Positions 44,607 through 53,865 of a stretch of 64,000 nt of DNA are shown here, piece after piece; position 1 is the first letter of the stretch; the number at the start of each line of letters is the position of its first letter. The stretch comes from Streptomyces sp. SID12501 (GTDB lineage: Bacteria > Actinomycetota > Actinomycetes > Streptomycetales > Streptomycetaceae): positions 62,001 through 126,000 of the forward strand of contig NZ_JAAGLU010000017.1 in the NCBI RefSeq assembly GCF_010550245.1, given 5' to 3'. The notes under the pieces were generated by a model that saw only the letters and a list, made by a program, of their open reading frames with translations, was not told the DNA's origin and made no database searches. Position numbers and translations under genes: made by a program.

Positions 44607-45581
44607 TCAGCGCGTCGGTTCGTAGGCGAGTTGTTTGATCTGGCGCAAAGTGAGGACGGTCTCGACGGCCTGGACACCGTCGAGAACCCCGATCCTCTCG
44701 CTCAGGTACGTGTACAGATCACCCGTGCTGGGGCTGCCGACGGAGGCGACGAGGCCGGCCCGGCCGGTGACGGCCGCGGCGAAGTAGACCTCGGGGTGCT
44801 CGGCGAGAGCGCGTCCCACGTCGCTCAGCGCGGAGGGCGCGACGGTGAGCCAGAGCATCGCCCCGACGCCGTTGCCGACGGATTCGGCGGTGTGCTGCAC
44901 GTCGAAGTAGAGGACGCCCGAAGAGCTCAGGTGATCCATGCGTCGCTTGACCACGGACTCCGACTGGCCGGTGGCGGACTGGAGTTCACTGAACGTGGCC
45001 CGTCCGTCACGCCGGAGCACCGCCAGCAGGGCCTCGTCGCCCTCGTCGAGTGCGACGGTGCCGGCAGCCGGTTCCACCTGGGGCCGACGCAACGCGTTCA
45101 CCTGCTCCGGATCGAGTGCCTCGACCTTGTTGAGCCAGCCGAGCGGACCGCCGTAGAAGGTGTGCAGAACGCAGTGGGCGCTGACCGACATGACGCGGGG
45201 AGTGCGCTGAAGACGGTCGAAGAGGAGCTCGTCGCGGTCCTGCCGGCTCCGGGGTCTCATCGCGCACAGGACCTCGGTGCCACCGGAGACGAGGTTGATG
45301 TACGACGTGTCGGGACGGCGCGCCAGCGCCTTCGCCAACTGCTCGGCCACGTCGGGGGTACAGCGCAGCCGGACGATCCAGCCGGAGCGGCCGAGCCTGC
45401 CCTCGTCGACCATGCCGAGCACCCGCAGACCGGCAGTGGTCCGCAGCCGCCGGAAGCGCCGCGCGACGGTCTGGTCGGACACCCCGAGAACCTCGCCGAT
45501 ACGGTTGAACGGGGCCCGTCCGTCGAGTTGCAGGGCTTGCAGCAGCCGCAGGTCGAGCGGGTCGAGGGGGTGGGAGTCCAC
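44607..45581 (-). CDS. Lrp/AsnC-family regulator with two repeated units
   Basis: 324 residues, about twice the usual Lrp length, containing two AsnC-type helix-turn-helix/ligand units. The first DNA-binding part is near 5-50 (DLRLLQALQLDGRAPFNRIG and DQTVARRFRRL) and the second near 183-230 (LAVLRRDGRATFSELQSATGQ). RAM-type ligand domains follow each (about 70-150 and 240-315). Such double-unit regulators are common in Streptomyces, but the amino acid sensed cannot be inferred. Its end is 48 bp from Zur box 2, so it is separately regulated from the zinc operon. Confidence 0.87.
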   Translation of the reverse strand: MDSHPLDPLDLRLLQALQLDGRAPFNRIGEVLGVSDQTVARRFRRLRTTAGLRVLGMVDEGRLGRSGWIVRLRCTPDVAEQLAKALARRPDTSYINLVSGGTEVLCAMRPRSRQDRDELLFDRLQRTPRVMSVSAHCVLHTFYGGPLGWLNKVEALDPEQVNALRRPQVEPAAGTVALDEGDEALLAVLRRDGRATFSELQSATGQSESVVKRRMDHLSSSGVLYFDVQHTAESVGNGVGAMLWLTVAPSALSDVGRALAEHPEVYFAAAVTGRAGLVASVGSPSTGDLYTYLSERIGVLDGVQAVETVLTLRQIKQLAYEPTR

Positions 45582-45692
45582 GGCGGCCCTCCTTGGTCGG
45601 GACGGAATGAGATCCGGCGGAAGTGTTCGGAAGGTATCCGGTGGGTGCCGCTGGTGCTCGTCGGGGGCGGGGCGGTTCCGTCGTGTCGCGCG

Positions 45693-45731
45693 GACGGGCC
45701 CGGGACCGATGCGTCCGGTCCCGGGCCCGTC
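45693..45731 (-). terminator. Terminator of the MFS gene
   Basis: A perfect 16-bp GC-rich stem (45693-45708 with 45716-45731) and a 7-base loop, 88 bp past the MFS stop and before the Lrp gene start. Confidence 0.85.
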
Positions 45732-45818
45732 GCGGCGCCGTACCCCGTCCCCACGGGTGACGCCGGTACCGGTCGGGCGTTCCGCTCGGTACGCCCGTGC
45801 CGACCGGTACGGCTGGTG

Positions 45819-47453
45819 TCACTCCCTGGCGCTGGTGGCTGTCAGGGAGGAGACTCCTGGCTGCTGCGGGACGTCCGCGGTGACGGGGTCTGCGGCGCGG
45901 GGCTCGGTCACGGCCTCGGTCGGTGTGTGCTGCGGGCGGCGTAGCAGGAGGGCTCCGACGGCGGCGGCGAGCAGGGTCAGCACGGCGGAGACGATCAGGC
46001 AGAGGTGCAGGCCGTCCAGGAACGCCTGGGACAGGGCGCCCAGCACGCGGGGCGTGTCCGCGCCGAGGTCGAGTCCGGCGACCGCGCCGATGCCGTCGTG
46101 GTCGGCGACCGCCGTGACGTGGCGGACGGTCTGACCGGTCAGACCGGCGTCGGTGAGGTGGCCCGACAGGGAGTCGACGGCCTTCGTGGACAGCAGGGTG
46201 CCGAGGACGGCCGGGCCGAGGGCCGCGCCGACCTGGCGGAAGGCGTTGTTGCCCGCGGCGGCCATGCCGGCCTGGTGGAAGGGGACCGAGCTGACCGCGG
46301 TGGCAGTCATCGGAGTGATGACGAAGGCCATCCCGAGGCCGAGCAGGGCCAGCCGCCAGGCCAGCGATCCGAACGAGGTGTCCACGCCGATGTTCGTCAG
46401 GGACAGCAGGGCAGCCGAACTGACCAGCAGACCGCCGGGGATGAGCACCCGGGGCGAGACACGATGGATGAGCCGGCCGACGGGAGCGCCGAGCACCAGG
46501 GTGACCAGGGTCACCATCAACAGGCGCCAGGCCGCGTCGAGGGTCGACAGCTGCTGGACCATGCCGAAGTAGAGGCTGAGCGCGAAGAAGAAGCCGATCA
46601 GACCCAGGAAGCTGATCATGGCGATCAGGGTGGTGGCGGTGAAGCCCGGACTGCGGAACAGGCTCAGGTCCAGCATGGGGCTGGAACTACGGCGTTCCGC
46701 CAGGACGAACGCGACGGCGCCGACCGCGGCGACGGACAGGGAGACCAGCACCTTGACGTCGGTGAAGGACGTGGCCCCGCCTTCGATGATCCCGTACACG
46801 AGAGCGGTGATCGTCAGCGCGGCGGTGATCTGGCCGGGCCAGTCGAGACGGCGCGAGCCGGGTGCCCTGGAGTCGGTCAGGACCTTCGCGCCGACGACCA
46901 CGGCGATCAGCGAGACCGGGACGGACAGGAGATAGATCCAGCGCCAGGCGAAGTGGTTCAGGACGGTGCCGGCGATGACGGGACCCAGCGCCAGGGCGGC
47001 ACTGAGGGCGGTGGCCCACAGGCCGATGTACTTGCCGCGTTCGCGCGGGTCGGGCACGGCGTGGCTGATGAGGGCGAGTGTGGTGGGCAGCAGCGCGGCC
47101 GAGCCCAGCCCGGCCAGGGCCTGGCCCGCCCAGACGGTCTGGATGTTCTGTGCGCACAGGGCGACGAGCGAGCCCAGGCCGCTGAGGGCGAGTCCGGCCA
47201 GGTAGACCTTCTTGCGGCCGTGGACGTCACCGAAGACGCCCGCGCTGAGGATCAGGGCGGCCATGGGCAGCACGAACGCGTCGGAGACCCAGGACAGCTG
47301 GGACGTCGAGGCGTCCAGGGCCCGCTGGACGGCGGGCAGACTCACGGAGACGGTGGTCACCGGCAGGTAGGCGACGAACACCCCCAGGCAGGCCATGACG
47401 AGCGTGGCCGCCCGCCGTTCCTGCGGCGCGTTCGTCGTGGTCGTGGGATTCAC
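45819..47453 (-). CDS. MFS drug exporter, DHA2 (14-helix) family
   Basis: 544 residues from the GTG at 47453 (GAGGGAGA upstream). It has 14 predicted transmembrane helices, motif A in FGDVHGRKKVYLAG, and the motif C-like stretch LWATALSAALALGPVIAGTVL. Members export drugs, dyes or metabolites in exchange for protons. The substrate is not predictable. It is divergent from the PoxB-like gene at 47769. Confidence 0.93.
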   Translation of the reverse strand: MNPTTTTNAPQERRAATLVMACLGVFVAYLPVTTVSVSLPAVQRALDASTSQLSWVSDAFVLPMAALILSAGVFGDVHGRKKVYLAGLALSGLGSLVALCAQNIQTVWAGQALAGLGSAALLPTTLALISHAVPDPRERGKYIGLWATALSAALALGPVIAGTVLNHFAWRWIYLLSVPVSLIAVVVGAKVLTDSRAPGSRRLDWPGQITAALTITALVYGIIEGGATSFTDVKVLVSLSVAAVGAVAFVLAERRSSSPMLDLSLFRSPGFTATTLIAMISFLGLIGFFFALSLYFGMVQQLSTLDAAWRLLMVTLVTLVLGAPVGRLIHRVSPRVLIPGGLLVSSAALLSLTNIGVDTSFGSLAWRLALLGLGMAFVITPMTATAVSSVPFHQAGMAAAGNNAFRQVGAALGPAVLGTLLSTKAVDSLSGHLTDAGLTGQTVRHVTAVADHDGIGAVAGLDLGADTPRVLGALSQAFLDGLHLCLIVSAVLTLLAAAVGALLLRRPQHTPTEAVTEPRAADPVTADVPQQPGVSSLTATSARE

Positions 47454-47768
47454 GGAAACTCTCCCTCTGCGGCGCGCTGGGCACCGGGGTCGGATGACTT
47501 CGACGTCACTTTCCGCCCGGCCCCGGACTCGATCCAGCCACACCCGCCAGAACCCGGAAAACCGACACCGGGACCCTCTGAACGGGGAATTTCCGACTGC
47601 CTCGTGGCGATCATGTCCCAGGGCAGCGGTGTGCAACGGTGGGTACCGGGTATCAGGGCGGACCTGACCCGCACCGCCCGCGCCGGTGACTGTGACTGTG
47701 TGGTGACCGGGCTTCCCGGCGCGGGCCGGAACCAGTACTGCCGAGCAACCCGTTCAAGGAGGCCCGCG
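47454..47768. other. Divergent promoter region between the exporter and PoxB-like gene
   Basis: 315 bp without a convincing gene. It should hold both promoters. I see no strong palindrome. A good ribosome-binding site (CAAGGAGG) ends it just before the PoxB-like ATG. Confidence 0.6.
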
Positions 47769-49508
47769 ATGCGTAACCCGACCGTGGCACAGCAGTTGAT
47801 CGATGTCCTGCGACAAGCAGGGGTGGAACGCATCTACGGCGTCGTCGGCGACAGCCTCAATCCGGTCGTGGATGCCATCCGGCGTACCGAAGGCATCGAG
47901 TGGATCCATGTGCGCAACGAGGAGGCGGCGGCGTTGGCCGCTGCGGCCGAGGCGCAGCTGACCGGGCGGCTCGCGGTGTGCGCGGGCAGCTGCGGTCCGG
48001 GCAACACCCACCTGATCCAGGGGCTGTACGACGCGAACCGCTCCGGCGCCCCGGTGCTCGCGATCGCCTCGCACATCCCGTCGAAGCAGATCGGCACCGG
48101 ATTCTTCCAGGAGACACATCCGGAGCGGCTGTTCACCGAGTGCAGTCAGTACTGCGAAATGGTGAGCCAGCCGTCACAGATGCCGCGGATGGTACGGATC
48201 GCCGTACAGCGCGCGCTGTCCGACAAGGGGGTGTCGGTGCTCGTCATGCCCGGCGACCTGTCCCACGCGCCCGCCGCCAACCCCACCGGAACGAGCAGCT
48301 TCGTCACCGCCCACGGCAGGGTCGTACCGCCCGCCGAGCAGGTGCGTGACCTCGCGGCGAAGCTCAACTCGGCCCAGAAGGTGATGCTCTTCTGCGGTGC
48401 CGGCGTACGGGATGCCCACGCCGAGGTGATGGAACTCGCGGGCCGGGTGCACGCGCCGGTCGGGCACACCCTGCGCGGCAAGGAGTGGATCCAGTACGAC
48501 AATCCGTACGACGTCGGCATGAGCGGGCTGCTCGGCTACGGCGCCTGCTACGACGCGATGCACGAGGCCGACCTCGTGGTACTGCTGGGCACCGACTTCC
48601 CGTACGACGACTTCCTGCCGCAGGCCCGCACCGTGCAGATCGACCACGACGCGGCGCGGATCGGGCGCCGGACCGAGCTGGAGCTGGGCGTGCACGGCGA
48701 CGTGGGGGAGACGCTGCGCGCGGCGCTGCCGCTGGTGGAGACGAAGCGTGACCGCTCGTACCTGGACCGGACCCTGCACCACCATGCCAAGTCCCTGGAG
48801 AACGTGGTCTCCGCCTACACCCGTGACGTCGAGCACCAGGTGCCGATCCACCCCGAGTATCCGGCGTCGGTCCTCGACGAACTCGCCGACGACGACGCGG
48901 TGTTCACCGTCGACACCGGCATGTGCAACGTGTGGGCGGCCCGCTACCTCACTCCCAACGGCCGCCGCCGCGTGATCGGTTCGTTCCTGCACGGCACCAT
49001 GGCGAATGCTCTCCCGCACGCCATCGGCGCCCAGTTCGCCTACCCCGGCCGTCAGGTGATCTCGATGTCGGGTGACGGCGGACTCGGCATGCTCATGGGC
49101 GAACTGCTCACCGTCAAACTGCACAACCTGCCGGTGAAGACGATCGTCTTCAACAACTCCTCCCTCGGCATGGTCAAGCTGGAGATGATGGTCGACGGCA
49201 TGCCCGACTACGAGACCGACCACGAGCCGGTGGACTACGCCGCCATCGCCGCAGGGGTCGGAATCCACTCGATCCGCATCGAGAAGCCCGGCCGGATCCG
49301 CGAAGGCCTGCGGGAGGCGCTGGCGTACGACGGGCCGTGTCTGGTGGATCTGGTCACCGACCCCAACGCACTGTCGATCCCGCCGCACATCTCCGGCGAA
49401 CAGGTGAAGGGATTCGCCTTCTCGGCAGGCAGGACGGTGCTCAACGGGGGCGTGGGCAAGATGCTCGACCTGGCCAGGGCCAACCTGCGCAACGTTCCGA
49501 GGCCCTGA
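47769..49508 (+). CDS. Thiamine-diphosphate enzyme, PoxB-like (pyruvate oxidase/dehydrogenase)
   Basis: 579 residues from the ATG at 47769 (AAGGAGG upstream); the frame is open for longer upstream but is not coding-like there. The N-terminal pyrimidine-binding domain has the cofactor-activating Glu in HVRNEEAAALAA (about 51), a central domain spans about 190-340, and the C-terminal domain has the ThDP motif GDGGLGMLMGELLTVKLHN...NN (about 440-468). Family members turn pyruvate into acetate plus CO2 using quinone or oxygen. The C-terminal membrane-lipid-binding region is not obvious, so acetolactate-synthase-like activity cannot be excluded. Divergent from the MFS exporter. Confidence 0.9.
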   Translation: MRNPTVAQQLIDVLRQAGVERIYGVVGDSLNPVVDAIRRTEGIEWIHVRNEEAAALAAAAEAQLTGRLAVCAGSCGPGNTHLIQGLYDANRSGAPVLAIASHIPSKQIGTGFFQETHPERLFTECSQYCEMVSQPSQMPRMVRIAVQRALSDKGVSVLVMPGDLSHAPAANPTGTSSFVTAHGRVVPPAEQVRDLAAKLNSAQKVMLFCGAGVRDAHAEVMELAGRVHAPVGHTLRGKEWIQYDNPYDVGMSGLLGYGACYDAMHEADLVVLLGTDFPYDDFLPQARTVQIDHDAARIGRRTELELGVHGDVGETLRAALPLVETKRDRSYLDRTLHHHAKSLENVVSAYTRDVEHQVPIHPEYPASVLDELADDDAVFTVDTGMCNVWAARYLTPNGRRRVIGSFLHGTMANALPHAIGAQFAYPGRQVISMSGDGGLGMLMGELLTVKLHNLPVKTIVFNNSSLGMVKLEMMVDGMPDYETDHEPVDYAAIAAGVGIHSIRIEKPGRIREGLREALAYDGPCLVDLVTDPNALSIPPHISGEQVKGFAFSAGRTVLNGGVGKMLDLARANLRNVPRP

Positions 49509-49579
49509 ACAGCACTCGGCGAGCCCGTGCCGGGGAGCCGGGGTGCCACGCTGATCATCGGTCCGGATTCGGTGCGCCG

Positions 49580-50470
49580 TCAGGCGGAAGTCGAGGACGG
49601 GTCAGTGGTGTTGACCAGGCCGGCGAGCAGCTGGAGGCGCTCGTCGTCGGGTCCGCCCTCCTCGGCGGTGTAGACGATCACCACGGGGCCGGGAGCGCCG
49701 GGCATCGGGTAGGCGTCCCAGTCCAGGTTCAGTTCCCCGACCAGCGGGTGATTGACGCGCATCCGGCCGCGTGTGGTCTCCGCCACGTCGTGGCGAGCCC
49801 ATATCGTGGCGAACTCGGCGCTGTGCACCGCGAGTTCACCCACCAGCTGCACGGCGCGCGGGTGCCCCGGATCGGCGGCGACCTGCGCGCGCAGCATCGC
49901 GGTCAACTCGCCGACGGTGGCTGCCCGTTCCGGGCATGCCTGGTCGGCCTCCGGGTGCAGCAGCAGGGCAAGCAGGTTCCGCTCGGTCCGAGGCCGCTGG
50001 GCGAACTCGCCCAACAGGGCACCGGCCAGCGGGTTCCAGGCCAGTACGTCCAGGAAGCGGCCGATGACCACGGCGGGCGAGGTCATGGTGCGCAACAGCC
50101 GCAGCGTGGTGGGCGGTACCTCCTCCGGCACGTACTGGCGCGGTCGGTGGGCGGGGGTGCGTGCGGCGGCGGCGAGGCTGTGCAGGTGCCGGGACTCCTC
50201 CGCGGAGAAGTTGAGGGCGCGCGCGAGGGCGTCCAGGACCTGCTCGGAGGGCCGTACGTCGCGTCCCTGCTCCATGCGCTGGTAGTAGTCCGCGCTCACC
50301 CCGGCCAACAGGGCCAGTTCCTCACGCCGCAGCCCGGCGACGCGCCGTCTCGGGCCGGGTTCCAGACCGACGTCCTGCGGCCGCAGCCGGGTACGGCGGG
50401 TCCGTAGGAACTCGGCGAGTTCACGTCGGGGGTCAGGGTGGTCGGTGAGTGCGAGGAGGTCGTCGGTCAC
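49580..50470 (-). CDS. XRE-family regulator with MmyB-like ligand domain
   Basis: 296 residues from the GTG at 50470. The N-terminal helix-turn-helix (about 12-80) contains RREELALLAGVSADYYQRMEQGR. The C-terminal part (about 100-285) matches the MmyB-like ligand-binding domain, with LAWNPLAGALL and the late NHPLVGELNLDWDAY motif. Such regulators usually repress a divergent oxidoreductase gene; here the quinone-oxidoreductase-like gene starts 131 bp away in the opposite direction. Confidence 0.9.
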   Translation of the reverse strand: MTDDLLALTDHPDPRRELAEFLRTRRTRLRPQDVGLEPGPRRRVAGLRREELALLAGVSADYYQRMEQGRDVRPSEQVLDALARALNFSAEESRHLHSLAAAARTPAHRPRQYVPEEVPPTTLRLLRTMTSPAVVIGRFLDVLAWNPLAGALLGEFAQRPRTERNLLALLLHPEADQACPERAATVGELTAMLRAQVAADPGHPRAVQLVGELAVHSAEFATIWARHDVAETTRGRMRVNHPLVGELNLDWDAYPMPGAPGPVVIVYTAEEGGPDDERLQLLAGLVNTTDPSSTSA

Positions 50471-50601
50471 GGCAGCAGTATGCCCGGGGCGCGGCCTGTG
50501 AGGGTGGGTCTGCCAGTCCCAGGAAAAGGCGAACGACCGTGAAACCGCCGGCGGGGCCCATGATCGGACCAACGACAGCCGTCCACGAGAGGAACAGCGA
50601 C

Positions 50602-51558
50602 ATGAAGGCCGCTCAGATCACGAGTTACGGTGCCCCGGACGTCCTGCGGGTCAACGACGTGGACCGCCCGGCTCCGGGTGCGGGTGAGGTTCTGGTGGCG
50701 GTCGAAGCGTCCAGTGTGAACGGGCACGATGTGATCGTCCGCGCCGGGGAGTTGAAGTTCATGTCGGGTCGCAGCTTCCCGATCGGCGTGGGGCTGGACT
50801 TCGCGGGCACGGTCGCCGCGACCGGCGACGGTGTGGAGGGGGTCCGGGCCGGCGAACGTGTGTGGGGCACGGTGCACCCGCGGCAGCGGCACACCGTCGG
50901 TGGGGCGGCCGAGTACGTCGTGGTCCCCGCGGACCGCGTCGCGCCCGTTCCGGCCGGCCTCTCATCGACTGACGCGGCCTCACTCGTGGTCGCGGGCACG
51001 ACCGCGCTGACAGCGCTGCGCGACAGCGTGCACCTGGTGAGCGGGGAACGGGTCCTGATACGGGGCGCGGCGGGCGGAGTCGGCACGGCCGCCGTGCAGC
51101 TGGCGCATGCGCTCGGCTGCCATGTGACCGCGCTGGCCCGGGACCGCCACGCCACGGTCCTCACCGGTCTGGGCGCCGACGAGGTCCTCGACTACGGCTC
51201 CACCACCTCGGACCGGATCGGGCCGTTCGACGTCATCGTCGACACCGTGGGCACGGAACTGCACTGCTACCGAGGACGGCTGGCGAAGGGAGGCCGGATG
51301 GTCACCGTCGGTCTGTCGGCCCCGGCCCTGGCCGCGATCGCGGCATCCACCGTCTACGGCGCCCGCCGCATCCGTACCTTCAGCGCGAATCCCGATGCCG
51401 CCATGCTGCGCGATCTGGCCGGCCACGTCACTTCGGGTGCACTGCGCGCGGTGGTCGACGAGATCCACCCGCTCGCGGACATCCCCGCCGCGCACCAGGC
51501 GTTCGAGCGCGGCGGCAGCGTGGGCAAGCACGTGATCGCGGTGTCCGCCGGGCTGTGA
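50602..51558 (+). CDS. NADP-dependent quinone oxidoreductase-like dehydrogenase
   Basis: 318 residues of the zinc-independent MDR superfamily. The GroES-like N-terminal domain (about 1-120) starts MKAAQITSYGAPDVLRVND, and the Rossmann domain has the nucleotide loop RGAAGGVGTAAVQLA (about 153-167). Zinc-ligand cysteines of classical alcohol dehydrogenases are missing. It likely reduces quinones or enones and probably answers to the divergent XRE regulator. The start has AGAGGAAC upstream. Confidence 0.9.
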   Translation: MKAAQITSYGAPDVLRVNDVDRPAPGAGEVLVAVEASSVNGHDVIVRAGELKFMSGRSFPIGVGLDFAGTVAATGDGVEGVRAGERVWGTVHPRQRHTVGGAAEYVVVPADRVAPVPAGLSSTDAASLVVAGTTALTALRDSVHLVSGERVLIRGAAGGVGTAAVQLAHALGCHVTALARDRHATVLTGLGADEVLDYGSTTSDRIGPFDVIVDTVGTELHCYRGRLAKGGRMVTVGLSAPALAAIAASTVYGARRIRTFSANPDAAMLRDLAGHVTSGALRAVVDEIHPLADIPAAHQAFERGGSVGKHVIAVSAGL

Positions 51559-51628
51559 GGATCCGGTTCGACGACGGTCGGGCAATGCGCGGTGCGGACA
51601 CCCGCCGAACGACTCTCGCCGGGCCGGC

Positions 51629-52282
51629 TCAACGATCGGTGAGCAGGCCGGCGTCGTGTGCGAGAACGGCGGCCTGTACGCGGTTGGCGCAGCCGGTGCG
51701 GGTGAGGATCCGGCTGATGTGCGCCTTGACCGTGCCGGCGCTCAGATACAGCTGATCGGCGATCTCCGCGTTGGACAGGCCCGTGCCGAGCAGCCGCAGG
51801 ACATCCCGTTCGGCCGGGGTCAGTTCATCGGTCCTGCGCAGAGCGGCCTCGGTGTCCCGGCCGGACCGTACATGCCGTTCCAGCAACTGCCGGGTGATCC
51901 TGGGTGCCAGCACCGGTTCACCTTTCGCGGCGAGCTGGACGGCGCGGATCAGTTCGACGGGGCCGGTGTCCTTGAGGAGGAATCCGCTCGCCCCGGCCCG
52001 CAGGGCGCGCGTCACGCTCGCTTCCTCGCCGAACGCCGTCAGCATCACGACACAGGTGCGGGGCGAGAGCCGGGCGATGTCCTCGGCGGCCGCGATTCCG
52101 TCCCGGGTAGGCATCTGGATGTCGAGGAGAGCGACGTCGATGTCCTGGGTGCGGCATGCAGCGGCGGCTTCCAGACCGTCGCCCGCCTCGGCGACCACCT
52201 CGATGTCCTCGGCGTTCTCCAGGATCATCCGGATTCCCGCACGCATCAGTGCCTCGTCGTCGGCGATCAGGACTCGGATCAT
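51629..52282 (-). CDS. NarL/LuxR-type response regulator
   Basis: 217 residues. The receiver domain has the acidic pocket IADDEA, phosphoacceptor Asp54 (VALLDIQMP) and the conserved Lys in LLKDTG. The LuxR-type helix-turn-helix is LTPAERDVLRLLGTGLSNAEIA with GTVKAHISRIL (about 150-205). It begins 4 bp after the histidine kinase stop, so the two form one unit. Confidence 0.93.
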   Translation of the reverse strand: MIRVLIADDEALMRAGIRMILENAEDIEVVAEAGDGLEAAAACRTQDIDVALLDIQMPTRDGIAAAEDIARLSPRTCVVMLTAFGEEASVTRALRAGASGFLLKDTGPVELIRAVQLAAKGEPVLAPRITRQLLERHVRSGRDTEAALRRTDELTPAERDVLRLLGTGLSNAEIADQLYLSAGTVKAHISRILTRTGCANRVQAAVLAHDAGLLTDR

Positions 52283-52286
52283 CAGC

Positions 52287-53780
52287 TCATCTTAGGACCG
52301 CCGTCGTCAGGAGTACGACGAGGAAGCCCACGGTCGGCAGGACCACGAGCAGCGCCACACAGCCCGATCCCAGGACCCGCGGCCAGGTCAGGATCTCGTC
52401 CGACAACGGGGCACGGGACCCTTCCGGCCCGATGCCGCCGGAGGGAAGACGGGCCGTGTCCGGCGGAGTTCCCGTCAAGACCCTCTCGGGCGCGGCGAAT
52501 TCACGGGTGTTGATCCGCTGGGCGGGCAGTCGAGCCGCCATGCGGAAACCGCCGTTCATCAAGGCGCCCGCTTCGAACGTGCCGCCGAGCAACGAGATCC
52601 GTTCATGGCAGCCGGCGAGTCCGCTGTGGCTTCCCCCCTGGGAGTTGCCCGCCGTGCGCGGTGCCTCGTTGGTGACGGACACCTCGATCCCCCTGTCCGT
52701 TCCTTTGACCTCCACCTTGGTGGGGGCGCCGGACGCGTGCTTCAGCACGTTCGTCAGCCCTTCGCGGACCACGCGGTGGATCGCCTGACGGGTGGCGAGG
52801 CCCACTTCGGCCGTGTCGGGAACGGACCAGTCCAGCTCGACGGTGCTGCCTGTCTGCCGAGACTCCGTCACCAGACCGGTGATGTCGCCCCGCGTTCCCC
52901 TCTCGTCCCCGGTCCTGTCCGTCGGTTCCATGACGTCCACGTGCCGCAGGACACCGAGGATCTCGCGCAGTTCCCCCATGGCCGTACCGGCGGTCGTGCG
53001 CAGCAGCTCGGCCTGTGCGACGAGGGCGGGTGCCTGTCGCGCGGTGGCGAGCTCAAGTGCCCCGGCGTGCACGGAGATCAGGCTCAGCCGGTGGCCCAGG
53101 AGATCGTGCATCTCTCCGGCGATCCGGGTCCGTTCCTCCGCTCGGGCGGCCTCGGCGGTCAGCGTGCGGGTCTGTTCCAGATAGGCGTTGCGTTCCCGCA
53201 GCAGGCTGACCAGGGGCCGCCGCCGCCCCAGCAGGGTCCCGGCCAGGGCGGGGAGCAGCAGAAGCAGCACCACTGAGACCGAGTTGCCGGCCAGTTCCAA
53301 CAGCAGGGCATCGGAGTGGACCAGAGCAGAGGCGACGGTCAGGACACCGACGGCGGCGCAGGCCACCCCGGCGGCCTGCCACACACGCCGTGTCGGTGCG
53401 ATACGACGGGTGGCGGACAGCACGATCAACGGCACCACCGCCAGCGTCCATACGTTTGCGCCCACGAGCAGCAGTGAGGCGCACAGCACGGCGGCGACCG
53501 GCCGACCGCGCCGAGCGGGGACGATGAGCGCCGCCCACACCCCCTCCAGTACCGCCGACACCGGCCGTTCCGGGGGCGCGAGCAGCAGCGGCAACAGGCA
53601 GAAGGCTGCCACCAGGGCACAGACCAGCGCCTCTGCGACGACCGTACGGCACCCGGCGGCACATACCCCGGCCCAGCTCTCGGCCGTCTCGCCGCGCACC
53701 CACCGAGCCACACCGGCAAGTGTGCGCCCCAGCCGTACGGACGGGCGCGGCGGCGCTGCGTCATCGGTCACCTGACTCAT
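52287..53780 (-). CDS. NarL-partner histidine kinase with extra C-terminal membrane segment
   Basis: 497 residues from the ATG at 53780. Several N-terminal transmembrane helices (about 45-185) lead into a HisKA_3 dimerisation domain with phosphoacceptor His in GEMHDLLGHRLS (about 226-237), then an HATPase domain (about 315-410) with VREGLTNVLKHA. Unusually, the chain goes on for about 85 residues past the ATPase domain to a final hydrophobic helix (CVALLVVLPTVGFLVVLLTT), so the ATPase domain is tethered to the membrane at both ends. It is cotranscribed with the response regulator. Confidence 0.9.
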   Translation of the reverse strand: MSQVTDDAAPPRPSVRLGRTLAGVARWVRGETAESWAGVCAAGCRTVVAEALVCALVAAFCLLPLLLAPPERPVSAVLEGVWAALIVPARRGRPVAAVLCASLLLVGANVWTLAVVPLIVLSATRRIAPTRRVWQAAGVACAAVGVLTVASALVHSDALLLELAGNSVSVVLLLLLPALAGTLLGRRRPLVSLLRERNAYLEQTRTLTAEAARAEERTRIAGEMHDLLGHRLSLISVHAGALELATARQAPALVAQAELLRTTAGTAMGELREILGVLRHVDVMEPTDRTGDERGTRGDITGLVTESRQTGSTVELDWSVPDTAEVGLATRQAIHRVVREGLTNVLKHASGAPTKVEVKGTDRGIEVSVTNEAPRTAGNSQGGSHSGLAGCHERISLLGGTFEAGALMNGGFRMAARLPAQRINTREFAAPERVLTGTPPDTARLPSGGIGPEGSRAPLSDEILTWPRVLGSGCVALLVVLPTVGFLVVLLTTAVLR

Positions 53781-53865
53781 GATCACCCCTGTCCCACCCC
53801 CGTAGATCTCCCGGGAGGAAAGGTAACCGTGGCGGTGACGGTCGCCGCACGGCGGGCCTCGGGTG

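Noticed and set aside
46005..47768. Long N-terminal extension of the PoxB-like enzyme
   Set aside because: It is antisense to the MFS gene and rich in Gln/Gly/Asp; the ThDP enzyme aligns from the ATG at 47769, which has a strong ribosome-binding site.
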